Positions 42,910 to 51,821 of a DNA stretch of 64,000 bases are shown piece by piece. The stretch's first letter is position 1. Every line of letters begins with the position of its first letter. A program made the position numbers and the translations under genes. Below the pieces are notes generated by a model, which saw only the letters and a program-made list of their open reading frames with translations, did no database searches and was not told the origin of the DNA. Origin of the DNA: Nonomuraea terrae (lineage in GTDB: Bacteria > Actinomycetota > Actinomycetes > Streptosporangiales > Streptosporangiaceae); NCBI RefSeq assembly GCF_004348995.1, contig NZ_SMKQ01000010.1:30988-94987 (forward strand), read 5' to 3'.

Positions 42910-43661
42910 GTGGGGGGTCCGCTGACGTTGAGGCGGTAGCCGATGCCCGTGACGGTCTCCAGGATCCGCGGCTGCGACGGGTCGGCCTCGATGCACCTCC
43001 GCACGGCGCGCACCACCCCGGCGAGGTCGGCCCTGGTGTACGAGCGGTGCGGCGGCCACTCCTCGCGCGGCCCCCACAGCGCGGTGATCAAAGACGCGTG
43101 GTCGCAGGCCACCGCGGCGCCCCCGCTGCCGCGCCCCGCCATGTACCGCAGCAGCTGGTGCCCCTGCGGGCGCAGACCGCTGATCGCGGTCTCCACGCCG
43201 TTCTCGACGCGGTACGCCCGCGCGGCCACCCAGTCGTAGCGCAGGCCGGGCCCGGTGTGGCGCACCTCGGTCGGGGAACCGAACGGCGCGGGCTGCGTGG
43301 TGTGCGGGTCGAGGAAGGTCAGCTCCCAGTACAGCGGCTCGCCCTCCGGGGTCATGTCACCGAGGATCAGCAGCCTGTCGCCGTGCTGGATGCGCTTGCG
43401 CCGCTGCAGGCGCTCGACCACGTCACCGTGTCGCAGCAGGGTGCCGTTGACGCTGGCGTTGTCGGTCACCGACCACATGCCGTCGGCGAAGTCCAGCGTG
43501 CAGTGCAGGCGGCCGACCCACCGCTGGGGATCCGGCCCCAGCGGCACGTCGGGGGCGTGCTCGGGCGAGGCGCGCCCGACGGTGATCGGGCCGCTGCCCA
43601 GTTCGACCGCGCTCATGACTCCCTCCGGCGAGCTGATGCGCAACGTCACCGTCCGAACCAC
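42906..43661 (-). CDS. FHA domain fused to a winged-helix domain
   Basis: Protein of 251 residues. The N-terminal FHA domain (about 10-110) has the phosphothreonine-binding signature GPITVGRAS, GRLHCTL and NASVNGT. The C-terminal 100 residues (LRPQGHQLLRYMAG, HRSYTRADLAGVVRAVRRCI, ILETVTGIGYRLNV) match the trans_reg_C winged helix of OmpR-type regulators, including the final GIGYRL hairpin. It could bind a phosphorylated partner and DNA, giving a phospho-dependent transcription output. ATG at 43661, 88 bp after the J-like gene. Confidence 0.82.
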   Translation of the reverse strand: MVRTVTLRISSPEGVMSAVELGSGPITVGRASPEHAPDVPLGPDPQRWVGRLHCTLDFADGMWSVTDNASVNGTLLRHGDVVERLQRRKRIQHGDRLLILGDMTPEGEPLYWELTFLDPHTTQPAPFGSPTEVRHTGPGLRYDWVAARAYRVENGVETAISGLRPQGHQLLRYMAGRGSGGAAVACDHASLITALWGPREEWPPHRSYTRADLAGVVRAVRRCIEADPSQPRILETVTGIGYRLNVSGPPT

Positions 43662-43749
43662 CGCGACAACCTCCTGTGCGTGCTGGTACGAATCTGGCCC
43701 GGAAATTCGCCGCGGGCCATGGAAACGAAGCGGAAACCAGATGGACGCC

Positions 43750-45942
43750 TCACCGCAGACCGCCGCTGAACGTGCTGTCGTCGGCCTGGCTCACCAGGCA
43801 CACGGCGTAGATCTCCGCGTCCTTGTCGTCCCACCACCCCTTGCCGGGCGGGCTGATGTGGAAGCGGTAGCCCTCGTCCACACGGGTGCTCGCCTCACAC
43901 GCGGCCTCGGCCGCGTCCTGGACCTTGTCCTCGCCCGGCCAGGGCTGCGACTTCTCGAAGAGCTTGGGGTAGGCGACGATCTCGGCCCAGTGCGGAAGCT
44001 CGCAGTCCACGATCGGGATGTCGCGCTTGTCGGCGCCCCAGGACTCCTGATCCTGGACACAGCTTCCGACCGGGGGGTTCTGCTTGATCTGCGCGGTGTG
44101 CACGGACATCGGCACCACCGCCTCGCTCTCCGGCCTGGGCGGTGGGTCGGCGACGTGCGCGCCGGACAGCGGCTTGTCGTCGTGCCGGCTCACCACGCAC
44201 GGCGTGTAGTTCTCGAACCTGCCTTCCCCTTCGTTCCAGTCCGCTTCCCTCGGGACGAAGTAGTGGATCCGGTACTCCTCGAACGGCAGGTCCTGGCGGG
44301 CCTGCAGCCGCGAACACTCGAAGGCGGCCATCGCCTGGACCTGGTCCTCGCCGGGGTAGGGCGAGGGCACCTCGCCGAGTGACGCGTAGCCCAGCACCTC
44401 GCCCCAGTGCGGCTCACCGCAGTCGACCAGGAGGACCTGGGAGTGGTCGGTCTGCCAGCCCTCCTTGGTCTCCAGGCACGAGCCCACCGGCGCGTTGTAC
44501 GCCCGGCTCTCGGAGTAGAGCGCGCCGGTCGAGGGCTCCGCGGTGTCGCCGAACAGGTGGTTCGTCAGGACGATCAGGCCGGTCGGGACGGCGACCCACA
44601 ACAGGGCGTTGACCAGGCGGAAGAGCCCGCGGAAGAACCCGCCGCGCGCGGCCGGGCGCCGGCGCGGCCCGTACGACGACCGCGTGCGCTCGTACGACGG
44701 CCGGTCTGGCGCGTACGACGGCCGGCTCGGCCGGGAGGAGGGGCGGGCGCCTCCGCCGGCGCGCAGCCTGGCCCTGATCCTGTCGATCGCCTCGTCGGCC
44801 CACGGCTCGCTCCGCAGGGCCCGCCGAACCCTGCGCAGGTAGTCGTCGGCCAGGTCGTGGCGGCCGAGCTCCTCCCATTTCCGCGCCTCTCGCTCGATCT
44901 TGTCGAAGGCCTCGGCGGTGTCCTTCAGCGCGCCGCGGTTCTGCTTGATCCGCTGCGCGGTGACGGGGTCGGAGTTCAGCTCGGCCGCCTCGTCGAGCAG
45001 GCTTCCCGCTGGCTCGTCGGCCGCGGGCCCGAGCCTTTCCATCAACGCCGTGGCGCAGTTGTTGAGCAGGATCGCGGTCTGGTTGCGCATGCTGGCCGTG
45101 GCGCGGTGCCGCTCGTGCGGCACCAAAGCCTCCAGCCTGACCAGCTGAGGCAGGATCCGCTGGCGGGCGATCGAGGCCGCCCGCTCGTGCCGGCCGGCGT
45201 CGAGCTCCTCCATCGCGTCCGTCAGCGCCCTGCGCGTGTCCTCGTAGATCGGCGCGGCGAGGTCCTCCAGGAGGTCGTCGACCGCCGCCATCGGCCACGC
45301 GCGGGCCGCGGCCGCCAGTCGCGCCTGGCTCTCCCCCGGCTTGGCGGCGAGCTCGATCAGCGGCTTGACCAGCGCCGCGGGCAGGTCCCTGCGCAGGGCG
45401 TCCACGTCGGCCTCGCCGAGTTGCCGATCGTCCAGCGCCGCGATCCGCTGCCGGACGTGATCCCAGAAGACGGCCCGGCGCAGGACCTCCCGCCACCGCT
45501 GCCCCGCGTCCGACCACAGCTGCTGGAGCTCCTGGCCTGTGGGGCGGACAGCGGCGGTCTCGCGTTCGAGGGCGGCGCGGTGGGCGCGTACGGCGTCGTC
45601 GTGGCCGCGGTGCAGCTCATGGGAGCAGGAGCAGGTGGCGTCGGGGGTGTCCCAGAGCCAGAAGAGCTCCTCGACCAGCCGGCGACGGGGATCGTTCTGC
45701 AGACGGTCGAAGGCGGCGCTTACGTCGCCGGGGGGAAGGTCGTGCCCGAGGTCGACGTCGGCGCCGACCGCGATCCTGGGGAGGACGTCCTGCCTGCGCT
45801 GCCTGACGGCCCGCCGGTCGGCGTACGTCGACAGTCCGGTGACGCGGAACGCGTTGTGCGTGTACAACGCCACTCCGGCCGCCTCGTCCAATGCCACGCT
45901 GATCGCACGGCCTGGCCTGGTCGCATCGCCTGCACCGAACAT
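43750..45942 (-). CDS. J-like membrane protein with two septum-formation domains
   Basis: First gene of the Hsp70 operon, 730 residues. The N-terminus (HNAFRVTGLSTYADRRAV, 29-46; LQNDPRRRLVEELFWLW, 81-97) matches a J-domain-like module found next to bacterial Hsp70s, but lacks HPD. Residues 110-400 are helical. A Ser/Arg/Tyr/Pro-rich linker (400-430) leads to one membrane helix (440-460). Outside lie two copies of a septum-formation domain (PVGSCLETKEGWQTD with VDCGEPHWGEV; PVGSCVQDQESWGAD with VDCELPHWAEI). CxC and His residues near 104-116 could bind metal. It may recruit the Hsp70 to division or growth sites. Confidence 0.75.
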   Translation of the reverse strand: MFGAGDATRPGRAISVALDEAAGVALYTHNAFRVTGLSTYADRRAVRQRRQDVLPRIAVGADVDLGHDLPPGDVSAAFDRLQNDPRRRLVEELFWLWDTPDATCSCSHELHRGHDDAVRAHRAALERETAAVRPTGQELQQLWSDAGQRWREVLRRAVFWDHVRQRIAALDDRQLGEADVDALRRDLPAALVKPLIELAAKPGESQARLAAAARAWPMAAVDDLLEDLAAPIYEDTRRALTDAMEELDAGRHERAASIARQRILPQLVRLEALVPHERHRATASMRNQTAILLNNCATALMERLGPAADEPAGSLLDEAAELNSDPVTAQRIKQNRGALKDTAEAFDKIEREARKWEELGRHDLADDYLRRVRRALRSEPWADEAIDRIRARLRAGGGARPSSRPSRPSYAPDRPSYERTRSSYGPRRRPAARGGFFRGLFRLVNALLWVAVPTGLIVLTNHLFGDTAEPSTGALYSESRAYNAPVGSCLETKEGWQTDHSQVLLVDCGEPHWGEVLGYASLGEVPSPYPGEDQVQAMAAFECSRLQARQDLPFEEYRIHYFVPREADWNEGEGRFENYTPCVVSRHDDKPLSGAHVADPPPRPESEAVVPMSVHTAQIKQNPPVGSCVQDQESWGADKRDIPIVDCELPHWAEIVAYPKLFEKSQPWPGEDKVQDAAEAACEASTRVDEGYRFHISPPGKGWWDDKDAEIYAVCLVSQADDSTFSGGLR

Positions 45943-46386
45943 GTCCTCCCCATCACCATCGAGATCCCGCTGGCATGAGCTTGGCGGAGGCTCGGGCCGG
46001 GCTCCATGGCGTGGGCATGGAATCCAGATGGGCGCTCGATGGGTGTGCCGAGGGCTAGATCGTCGTGGGCCGGTTACGCAGACGTCAAGACCCGCGTCAC
46101 AGCGTTAAGAGATTTCCCAGCCGGCGGTCACCCGAGGAGTCATGAGGGTCAGCGATGTGGTCCGCGCCCTCGCGCCGGCAAGGACGTACGGGATGAGTTG
46201 TCCATGGAAGCTCCCGAGGGGCGGAGGTGCATACCGTATGCCAGTTAAGAGGCACTTTTATCGGCGGTCAAGCAGAAGATCGCCGGGCTCCGTCGTATAG
46301 GTCGCCGCCCGGCCGGGCCGCCGGCGCGCCCCGGGCACGACTCAGCGGGCGCCCGCGGCGCCGTGACCCTTTAGCCAGATATAAGC
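45943..46386. other. Long gene-free region
   Basis: About 440 bp upstream of the J-like gene (minus strand) and the laccase region (plus strand). Short frames exist on both strands but none has a ribosome site or protein-like composition. The promoter of the Hsp70 operon must lie in the first part; I see no clear heat-shock (HspR/HrcA) element. Confidence 0.5.
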
Positions 46387-46447
46387 GGAAGTACGGGGGA
46401 TTTCAACGTAACTTCTTGACATTGCGCCAAAAAAGGCGCGTACTTCC
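46387..46447 (+). promoter_or_regulatory. Candidate promoter with nested inverted repeats
   Basis: A consensus TTGACA (46416-46421) is flanked by a perfect 9-bp inverted repeat, GGAAGTACG (46387-46395) and CGTACTTCC (46439-46447). Between -35 and the likely -10 lies GCGCC-AAAAAA-GGCGC (46424-46439). The best -10 match, TACTTC at 46441, would have a wide 19-bp spacer. It probably drives the laccase gene 150 bp downstream under control of a regulator that binds these repeats. Confidence 0.4.
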
Positions 46448-46589
46448 ATCGAAAACCACCCTCACCGCACCTCCACAGCATCAGTGATCACGATGCGACG
46501 CCCAGTCGTCCGCGCCGGCCCACCGCCGGCATCCGAGCAGCTGCACCTCGCCCTCACGCAAGTGAGGCGCCGTCACCGATTGGGGAACC

Positions 46590-47591
46590 ATGACCGAGGT
46601 AGGCAGAGGCATGGCGAAAAGCCTGTTCTCCCGGCGTGCCTTCACCGCATCCGCGGCGTTCGCCGCGTTCGCACCATTAGTCGTATCGAGCCAGAGCGAG
46701 GCGGCGGTCGACAAACCCGCCGACAAGCCGGGCAAAGGCGGCAAGGACCCCGTCGTCCGCCGGATGACCCTCTACGCCGAGCAACTGCCGGACGGCCAGC
46801 TGGGCTACGGCCTGGAGCCCGGCAAGGCCACGATCCCCGGGCCCCTGATCGAGATGGTCGAGGGCGAGACGCTCGAGATCGAGATGGTGAACAACCTGAG
46901 CGTGGCGGCCAGCCTGCATGTGCACGGGGTGGACTACGACCAGGCCAGCGACGGCACGCGGCTGACCAACAGCTTGGTGGAGCCCGGCGGGCGGCGTACG
47001 TACGTCTGGCGCACGCACGCGCCGGGCCGGCGCCCCGGCGGGAGCATCGAGCCCGGCAGCGCGGGCTACTGGCACTACCACGACCACGTCGTGGGCACCG
47101 ACCACGGCACGGGCGGCATCCGGCAGGGGTTGTACGGGCCGCTCATCGTCCGCCGCAAGGGCGACACCCTGCCGGACAAGACGTTCACCGTGGTCTTCAA
47201 CGACATGATGATCAACAACCGTGCCGGTCACGAGGCGCCCGAGTTCGTGGCGAAGGTCGGCGAGCGGGTCGAGTGGATCGTGATCACGCACGGCGATTTC
47301 TACCACACGTTCCACATCCACGGGCACCGCTGGGCCGACAACCGCACCGGCCTGCTGGAGCACCCGCAGGACCAGAGCCGGATCATCGACACCAAGATCA
47401 CCGGACCGGCCGAGTCGTTCGGCTTCCAGGTGATCGCCGGCGAGCGCGTCGGCCCTGGGGCCTGGATGTACCACTGCCACGTCCAGAGCCACTCCGACAT
47501 GGGCATGGCCGGGATCTTCATGGTGACCGACGAGAACGGCAACGTCCCGGACCACTCGGGCGGCGGCCACTCCGGCCACACGGGCCACTGA
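46590..47591 (+). CDS. Two-domain multicopper oxidase (small laccase type)
   Basis: Exported oxidase of 333 residues that takes electrons from a substrate and reduces O2 to water. The signal has the twin-arginine motif [12 protein letters not shown], as expected for folded copper enzymes. Copper ligands are complete: HVHG and HYHDH in domain 1, HTFHIHGH and [12 protein letters not shown] (trinuclear plus type-1 site) in domain 2. Two domains and this size mark the trimeric small-laccase group. ATG at 46590 is used; ATG at 46611 is an alternative closer to the RR motif. A His-rich tail ([16 protein letters not shown]) ends it. The next two genes encode secreted redox proteins. Confidence 0.93.
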   Translation: MTEVGRGMAKSLFSRRAFTASAAFAAFAPLVVSSQSEAAVDKPADKPGKGGKDPVVRRMTLYAEQLPDGQLGYGLEPGKATIPGPLIEMVEGETLEIEMVNNLSVAASLHVHGVDYDQASDGTRLTNSLVEPGGRRTYVWRTHAPGRRPGGSIEPGSAGYWHYHDHVVGTDHGTGGIRQGLYGPLIVRRKGDTLPDKTFTVVFNDMMINNRAGHEAPEFVAKVGERVEWIVITHGDFYHTFHIHGHRWADNRTGLLEHPQDQSRIIDTKITGPAESFGFQVIAGERVGPGAWMYHCHVQSHSDMGMAGIFMVTDENGNVPDHSGGGHSGHTGH

Positions 47592-47693
47592 CGCGCCCCG
47601 CAGGACCCGGCGGCGAGAACACTCCCCGCTGCGATCGACCCCTCAGCCCTTCCCAGCAGGTCCCGAATCACCCTCACCGCGAAGGAGCGAACG

Positions 47694-50600
47694 ATGGCCG
47701 GAAAAGGCCTCTTACCGCCCCGACCACCCGCCTGGCGCCGCGCGCTGATCACGATGTCGAGCGCCGTGCTGCTGCTGGGGCTGGCCACCCCTGCGGCCGT
47801 ACCGGCCCTGGCACAGGAACAGGCACAGGCGCAGGCGCAGGTCGCGCCGCCGAAACCGCCCGGGAAAGACTCCGTCAGCGTGCTCGTCTTCCACGGCCCG
47901 GCCGACGAGCAGGACGACCCGGTCGAGCAGGCCGCGGCGGCGATCAAGGAGCTGGGCCAGAAGAACGGCTTCTCCGTCGACGTTTCGCAGGACCCGGCCG
48001 TCTTCACCGCCGACAACCTGGCGCGCTACCGCGGCGTGGTGTTCCTGTCCGCCGAGGGCGCGCCGCTGAACGACGGCCAGCTGGCCGCGTTCCAGGCGTA
48101 CATCAGGAACGGCGGTGGTTTCGTCGGCGTCCACGACGCCGCGCGCGCCCAGGCGGACTCGGCCTGGTTCACCGAGCTGGTCGGCAGCCGCCCCGCCGGC
48201 AGCCTGCCCCCGCCGGAGAAGGTGGTGGAGAGCTCGGCCAGCGGCGACAACCCGCCGAACGAGACCAAGGACAAGCTGTTCGACGGGAGCAACGACAGCA
48301 AGTGGCTGGCCCGGACGCCGACCGGATGGGTGCAGTTCAGGCTCGAGGAGCCGGTCGCGGTGGCCCACTACGCGCTGACGTCGGCCAATGACTTCCCCGG
48401 CCGCGACCCGAAGGACTGGACCCTGCAGGGCTCGCAGAACGGGACGAACTGGACCGACCTCGACCGGCGGACCGGGGAGAGCTTCCCGCAGCGGTTCCAG
48501 ACCAAGGAATACACGTTCGAGAACACCACGGCGTACCAGCACTACCGGCTCAACATCACCGCGAACAGCGGCGAGCCCCTGATCCAGCTCGCCGAGCTGC
48601 GGCTGTTCGGCCCCACCGCCGGAGAGCCCCCGGAGAGCAAGCCGCAGGAGGCGGTCGTCGACCTTGTCGACCGGCAGCACCCGGCGAACAAGGGCCTGCC
48701 GTTCACCGTGAAGCGCACCGACACGTGGATGAACTGGAGCCCGAACCCGCTGGGCAAGGTCCACACGGTGGCGCAGGTCGGCGAGCACACCTATGACGCG
48801 GGCCTGAACGGCAACGGCGCGTTCCACCCGATCTCCTGGTGCCGTGACTACGACGGCGGCCGGTCGTTCTACACCGGCATGGGCGGCACGCGGGCGAGTT
48901 ACACCGGCGACGAGCACTTCCGCAGCCACCTCGGCGGCGCCATCAAGTGGGCGGCCGGGCTCGTCCGCGGCGACTGCCAGGCCACCATCGCCGCGAACTA
49001 CACCATCGAGCGGCTGACCGCGCAGAACAAGCAGGGCCAGCTCGACCAGATCGGCGAGCCGCACGGCCTGACTGTCGCGCCGGACGGCAAGGTCCTCTAC
49101 ATCGGCAAGGCGGCCTGCGCCACCGGCCCGATCGCCGACTGGAACGACCCCAAGGTCGGCCTCGGCTGCGGCACCATCCACCAGTGGGATCCGAAGACCA
49201 AGCAGGTCAAGCTGCTGACCACGCTGCCCGTCATGGGCAACCGCGGCAGCGGCGACGAGCTGGTCAAGAACGAGGAGGGCCTGGTCGGCATCACGCTCGA
49301 CCCGAAGTTCGCGGAGAACGGCTGGGTCTACGCCTACTGGATGCCGCACGAGTCGATCGACAGGGACCGGCGGATCGGCAAGCGCACGGTCTCCCGGTTC
49401 ACCTATGACGCCGCCGCCCAGACGATCGACCAGAGCACCCGCAAGGACCTGCTGCAGTGGGACACCCAGATCCACAGCTGCTGCCACGCGGGCGGAGGCA
49501 TGACGTTCGACGAGGACGGCAACCTCTACATCGGCACCGGTGACAGCAACTCCTCGGGCGGCTCCGGCGGTTACTCCGGCAACAACTGGACCGCGGAGTA
49601 CAAGGGCGTGTCGTTCCAGGACGCCCGGCGCACCTCGGGCAACACCAACGACCTCAACGGCAAGATCCTGAGGATCCATCCGGAGCCCGACGGCACGTAC
49701 ACGATCCCCAAGGGCAACCTGTTCACCGGCGAGGAGGAGGGCGGCGGCAAGACCCGCCCGGAGATCTGGGTGATGGGCGTGCGCAACATCGCCCGCCTCG
49801 CCTGGGACAACGTGAACAACTGGATCACCGCCGGCTGGGTCGGCCCGGACGCCGGCGCCCCGAGCGAGACGTGGGGCCCGGCCAAGTACGAGACCGCGAC
49901 CATCCTCACCTCCGCCGGCAACCAGGGCTGGCCGTACTGCATGGGCGACAAGCAGCCCTATCGTGACCGCAGCAACGTCGACGCCACCCAGCCCGCCGAC
50001 TGGTACGACTGCGACAACCTGAAGAACACCTCGCCGCGCAACACCGGCCTGGTGGACATCCCGCCGGCGCGCGCCAACATGATCTGGTACTCGCCGCAGG
50101 GCGGCGGCCCCGTCTACCCGAAGCGGGACGACGACAGCGGCCTGCCCACGTACAAGCTGGGCGACGAGACCTTCACCATCCCCTACCTCAAGGGTGGCGG
50201 CCAGGCCGTCATGTCGGGGCCGACGTACCACCGCTCCGAGGTCGACACCGACAGCGGTATGGCGTGGCCGGCGTACTGGGACGGCAAGTGGTTCATCGGT
50301 GACCAGTCCAACGCCAACAACCGCGTCGCCGTGACCGTCGACCCGAAGAAGGTCCCTGAGGCGGGCGCGCCCGTCTTCGGCGAGGACCTGCGCCACATCA
50401 TCCAGACCGGCGGCGGCACCACCCAGCTCCAGTCGTGGATGGACGCCAAGTTCGGCCCGGACGGCGCGCTGTACATGCTCGACTACGCGGGCGGCTTCTT
50501 CAGCCTGCACCCCAACCAGAAGCTGATCCGCATCGCCTACAAGGGCGGTCCGGCGACGCCGGACCCGAGTGACGCGGTGGCGCGCCCGGTGCGGCAGAGC

Positions 50601-51704
50601 GACCCCAAGACGGTGGCGTTCTCCAGCACGAAGGCCGGCGGCGTGTCGTGGGAGTGGGACTTCGGCGACGGCGGCAAGCCGTCGAAGGAGGCGAACCCGA
50701 CGCACACCTACAAGGACTTCGGCACCTACAAGGCGACGCTGAAGGTCACCTACGCCGACGGCGAGTCGGCCACCGGCACCATCGACGTCAAGGTCGACTG
50801 CGCCGCGCCCGACGCCCGGCCGACGGTCCGGCTGCTCGACACCGACACCGGCGTGCCCAACCGGGTGGCCGCGGGCGCCTGCACGCTCAACGACCTGATC
50901 GACGACGAGCGCGAGTGGAAGAACCACGGCGAGTTCATGAGCCACCTGAACGACGTCGTGAACGACGCCCGCAAGGACGGCGTCATCGACAACCGCGAGG
51001 CGTCCGCGCTGAAGAAGGCCGCCGCCCAGTCGCAGATCGGCAAGACGAACGGGTACGAGACGATCTTCGACGGGACGGCCCAGTCGCTGCAGGGCTGGAC
51101 CCAGGCTCCGTCCGGGCAGTTCACCCTGCAGCCGGACGGCTCGATCCGCGCCTCGGGCGGTCTCGGAATGTTGTGGTACTCGGAGAAGGCGTACGCCGAC
51201 TTCTCGCTGAGGCTGCAGTTCCGTGACATCGCGCCGAACACGGGCCGCGCCAACAGTGGCGTCTTCGTCCGCTTCCCCGACCCGAGGACCCCGCTCGACC
51301 AGCGCCCTTCGGGAAGCTGCGGAACGGTCGGCTCGGCCCGCACGTCGCCCGCCTGGGTCGCGATCTTCTGCGGGCACGAGATCCAGATCTACGACGGCGA
51401 CACGGGCGAGCCGCAGAAGACCGGCTCCGTCTACAACTTCTCCTCCAACGGCCTGGACAAGGCGGGGGTCACCCCGAAGGGCCAGTGGAACGACTACGAG
51501 ATCCGGGTGGTCGGCCAGCACTACACGATCATCCGCAACGGCAAGGTGATCAGCGAGTTCGACAACACGCCGGGCAAGCAGTCGTCCCGCGCCGGCGACC
51601 CGCCCACGGATCTGCGCCAGTTCATCAGCGGGTTCGTCGGGTTGCAGAACCACGGCAACAACGACCTGATCGAATTCCGCAACATCCGGGTGCGCGAGCT
51701 CTAG
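47694..51704 (+). CDS. Giant secreted ThuA/discoidin/PQQ-dehydrogenase/PKD/DUF1080 protein
   Basis: Secreted protein of 1336 residues with a Sec signal (about 1-42). Order: ThuA domain first half (about 60-165), an inserted F5/8-type-C (discoidin) carbohydrate-binding domain (about 180-310), ThuA second half (VDLVDRQHPANKGLPF to IKWAAGL), PQQ-dependent sugar dehydrogenase propeller (about 430-960, with GEPHGLTVAPDGKVLYIG and HSCCHAGGGMTFDEDGN), PKD domain (about 965-1040), short linker, and DUF1080/LamG-like sandwich (about 1120-1336). It probably binds and oxidises polysaccharide outside the cell. ATG at 47694 follows AAGGAG. It lies between an oxidase and a cupredoxin gene. Confidence 0.88.
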   Translation: MAGKGLLPPRPPAWRRALITMSSAVLLLGLATPAAVPALAQEQAQAQAQVAPPKPPGKDSVSVLVFHGPADEQDDPVEQAAAAIKELGQKNGFSVDVSQDPAVFTADNLARYRGVVFLSAEGAPLNDGQLAAFQAYIRNGGGFVGVHDAARAQADSAWFTELVGSRPAGSLPPPEKVVESSASGDNPPNETKDKLFDGSNDSKWLARTPTGWVQFRLEEPVAVAHYALTSANDFPGRDPKDWTLQGSQNGTNWTDLDRRTGESFPQRFQTKEYTFENTTAYQHYRLNITANSGEPLIQLAELRLFGPTAGEPPESKPQEAVVDLVDRQHPANKGLPFTVKRTDTWMNWSPNPLGKVHTVAQVGEHTYDAGLNGNGAFHPISWCRDYDGGRSFYTGMGGTRASYTGDEHFRSHLGGAIKWAAGLVRGDCQATIAANYTIERLTAQNKQGQLDQIGEPHGLTVAPDGKVLYIGKAACATGPIADWNDPKVGLGCGTIHQWDPKTKQVKLLTTLPVMGNRGSGDELVKNEEGLVGITLDPKFAENGWVYAYWMPHESIDRDRRIGKRTVSRFTYDAAAQTIDQSTRKDLLQWDTQIHSCCHAGGGMTFDEDGNLYIGTGDSNSSGGSGGYSGNNWTAEYKGVSFQDARRTSGNTNDLNGKILRIHPEPDGTYTIPKGNLFTGEEEGGGKTRPEIWVMGVRNIARLAWDNVNNWITAGWVGPDAGAPSETWGPAKYETATILTSAGNQGWPYCMGDKQPYRDRSNVDATQPADWYDCDNLKNTSPRNTGLVDIPPARANMIWYSPQGGGPVYPKRDDDSGLPTYKLGDETFTIPYLKGGGQAVMSGPTYHRSEVDTDSGMAWPAYWDGKWFIGDQSNANNRVAVTVDPKKVPEAGAPVFGEDLRHIIQTGGGTTQLQSWMDAKFGPDGALYMLDYAGGFFSLHPNQKLIRIAYKGGPATPDPSDAVARPVRQSDPKTVAFSSTKAGGVSWEWDFGDGGKPSKEANPTHTYKDFGTYKATLKVTYADGESATGTIDVKVDCAAPDARPTVRLLDTDTGVPNRVAAGACTLNDLIDDEREWKNHGEFMSHLNDVVNDARKDGVIDNREASALKKAAAQSQIGKTNGYETIFDGTAQSLQGWTQAPSGQFTLQPDGSIRASGGLGMLWYSEKAYADFSLRLQFRDIAPNTGRANSGVFVRFPDPRTPLDQRPSGSCGTVGSARTSPAWVAIFCGHEIQIYDGDTGEPQKTGSVYNFSSNGLDKAGVTPKGQWNDYEIRVVGQHYTIIRNGKVISEFDNTPGKQSSRAGDPPTDLRQFISGFVGLQNHGNNDLIEFRNIRVREL

Positions 51705-51719
51705 GCCGGTCCACCGGCC

Positions 51720-51760
51720 GGGCGCCGGGCCGGGGGCGTTCCGCCCCGGGCCCGGCGCCC
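51720..51760 (+). terminator. Strong stem-loop after the PQQ-dehydrogenase gene
   Basis: GGGCGCCGGGCC (51720-51731) pairs with GGCCCGGCGCCC (51749-51760); after a G-G mismatch the stem continues with GGGGCG/CGCCCC around a TTC loop. It starts 16 bp after the stop codon and probably ends or attenuates transcription before the cupredoxin gene. Confidence 0.75.
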
Positions 51761-51821
51761 CACCCCAGCCGGAGCGTGCCCTTCGCCGGCACGCGCGCAG
51801 ACTTTGAGAGGTGCATCGTCC

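Noticed and set aside
45943..46589. Small plus-strand frames at 46006-46248 and 46227-46487
   Set aside because: No ribosome site, no recognisable domain and low-quality Arg/Pro-rich sequence; they lie in the probable regulatory gap.
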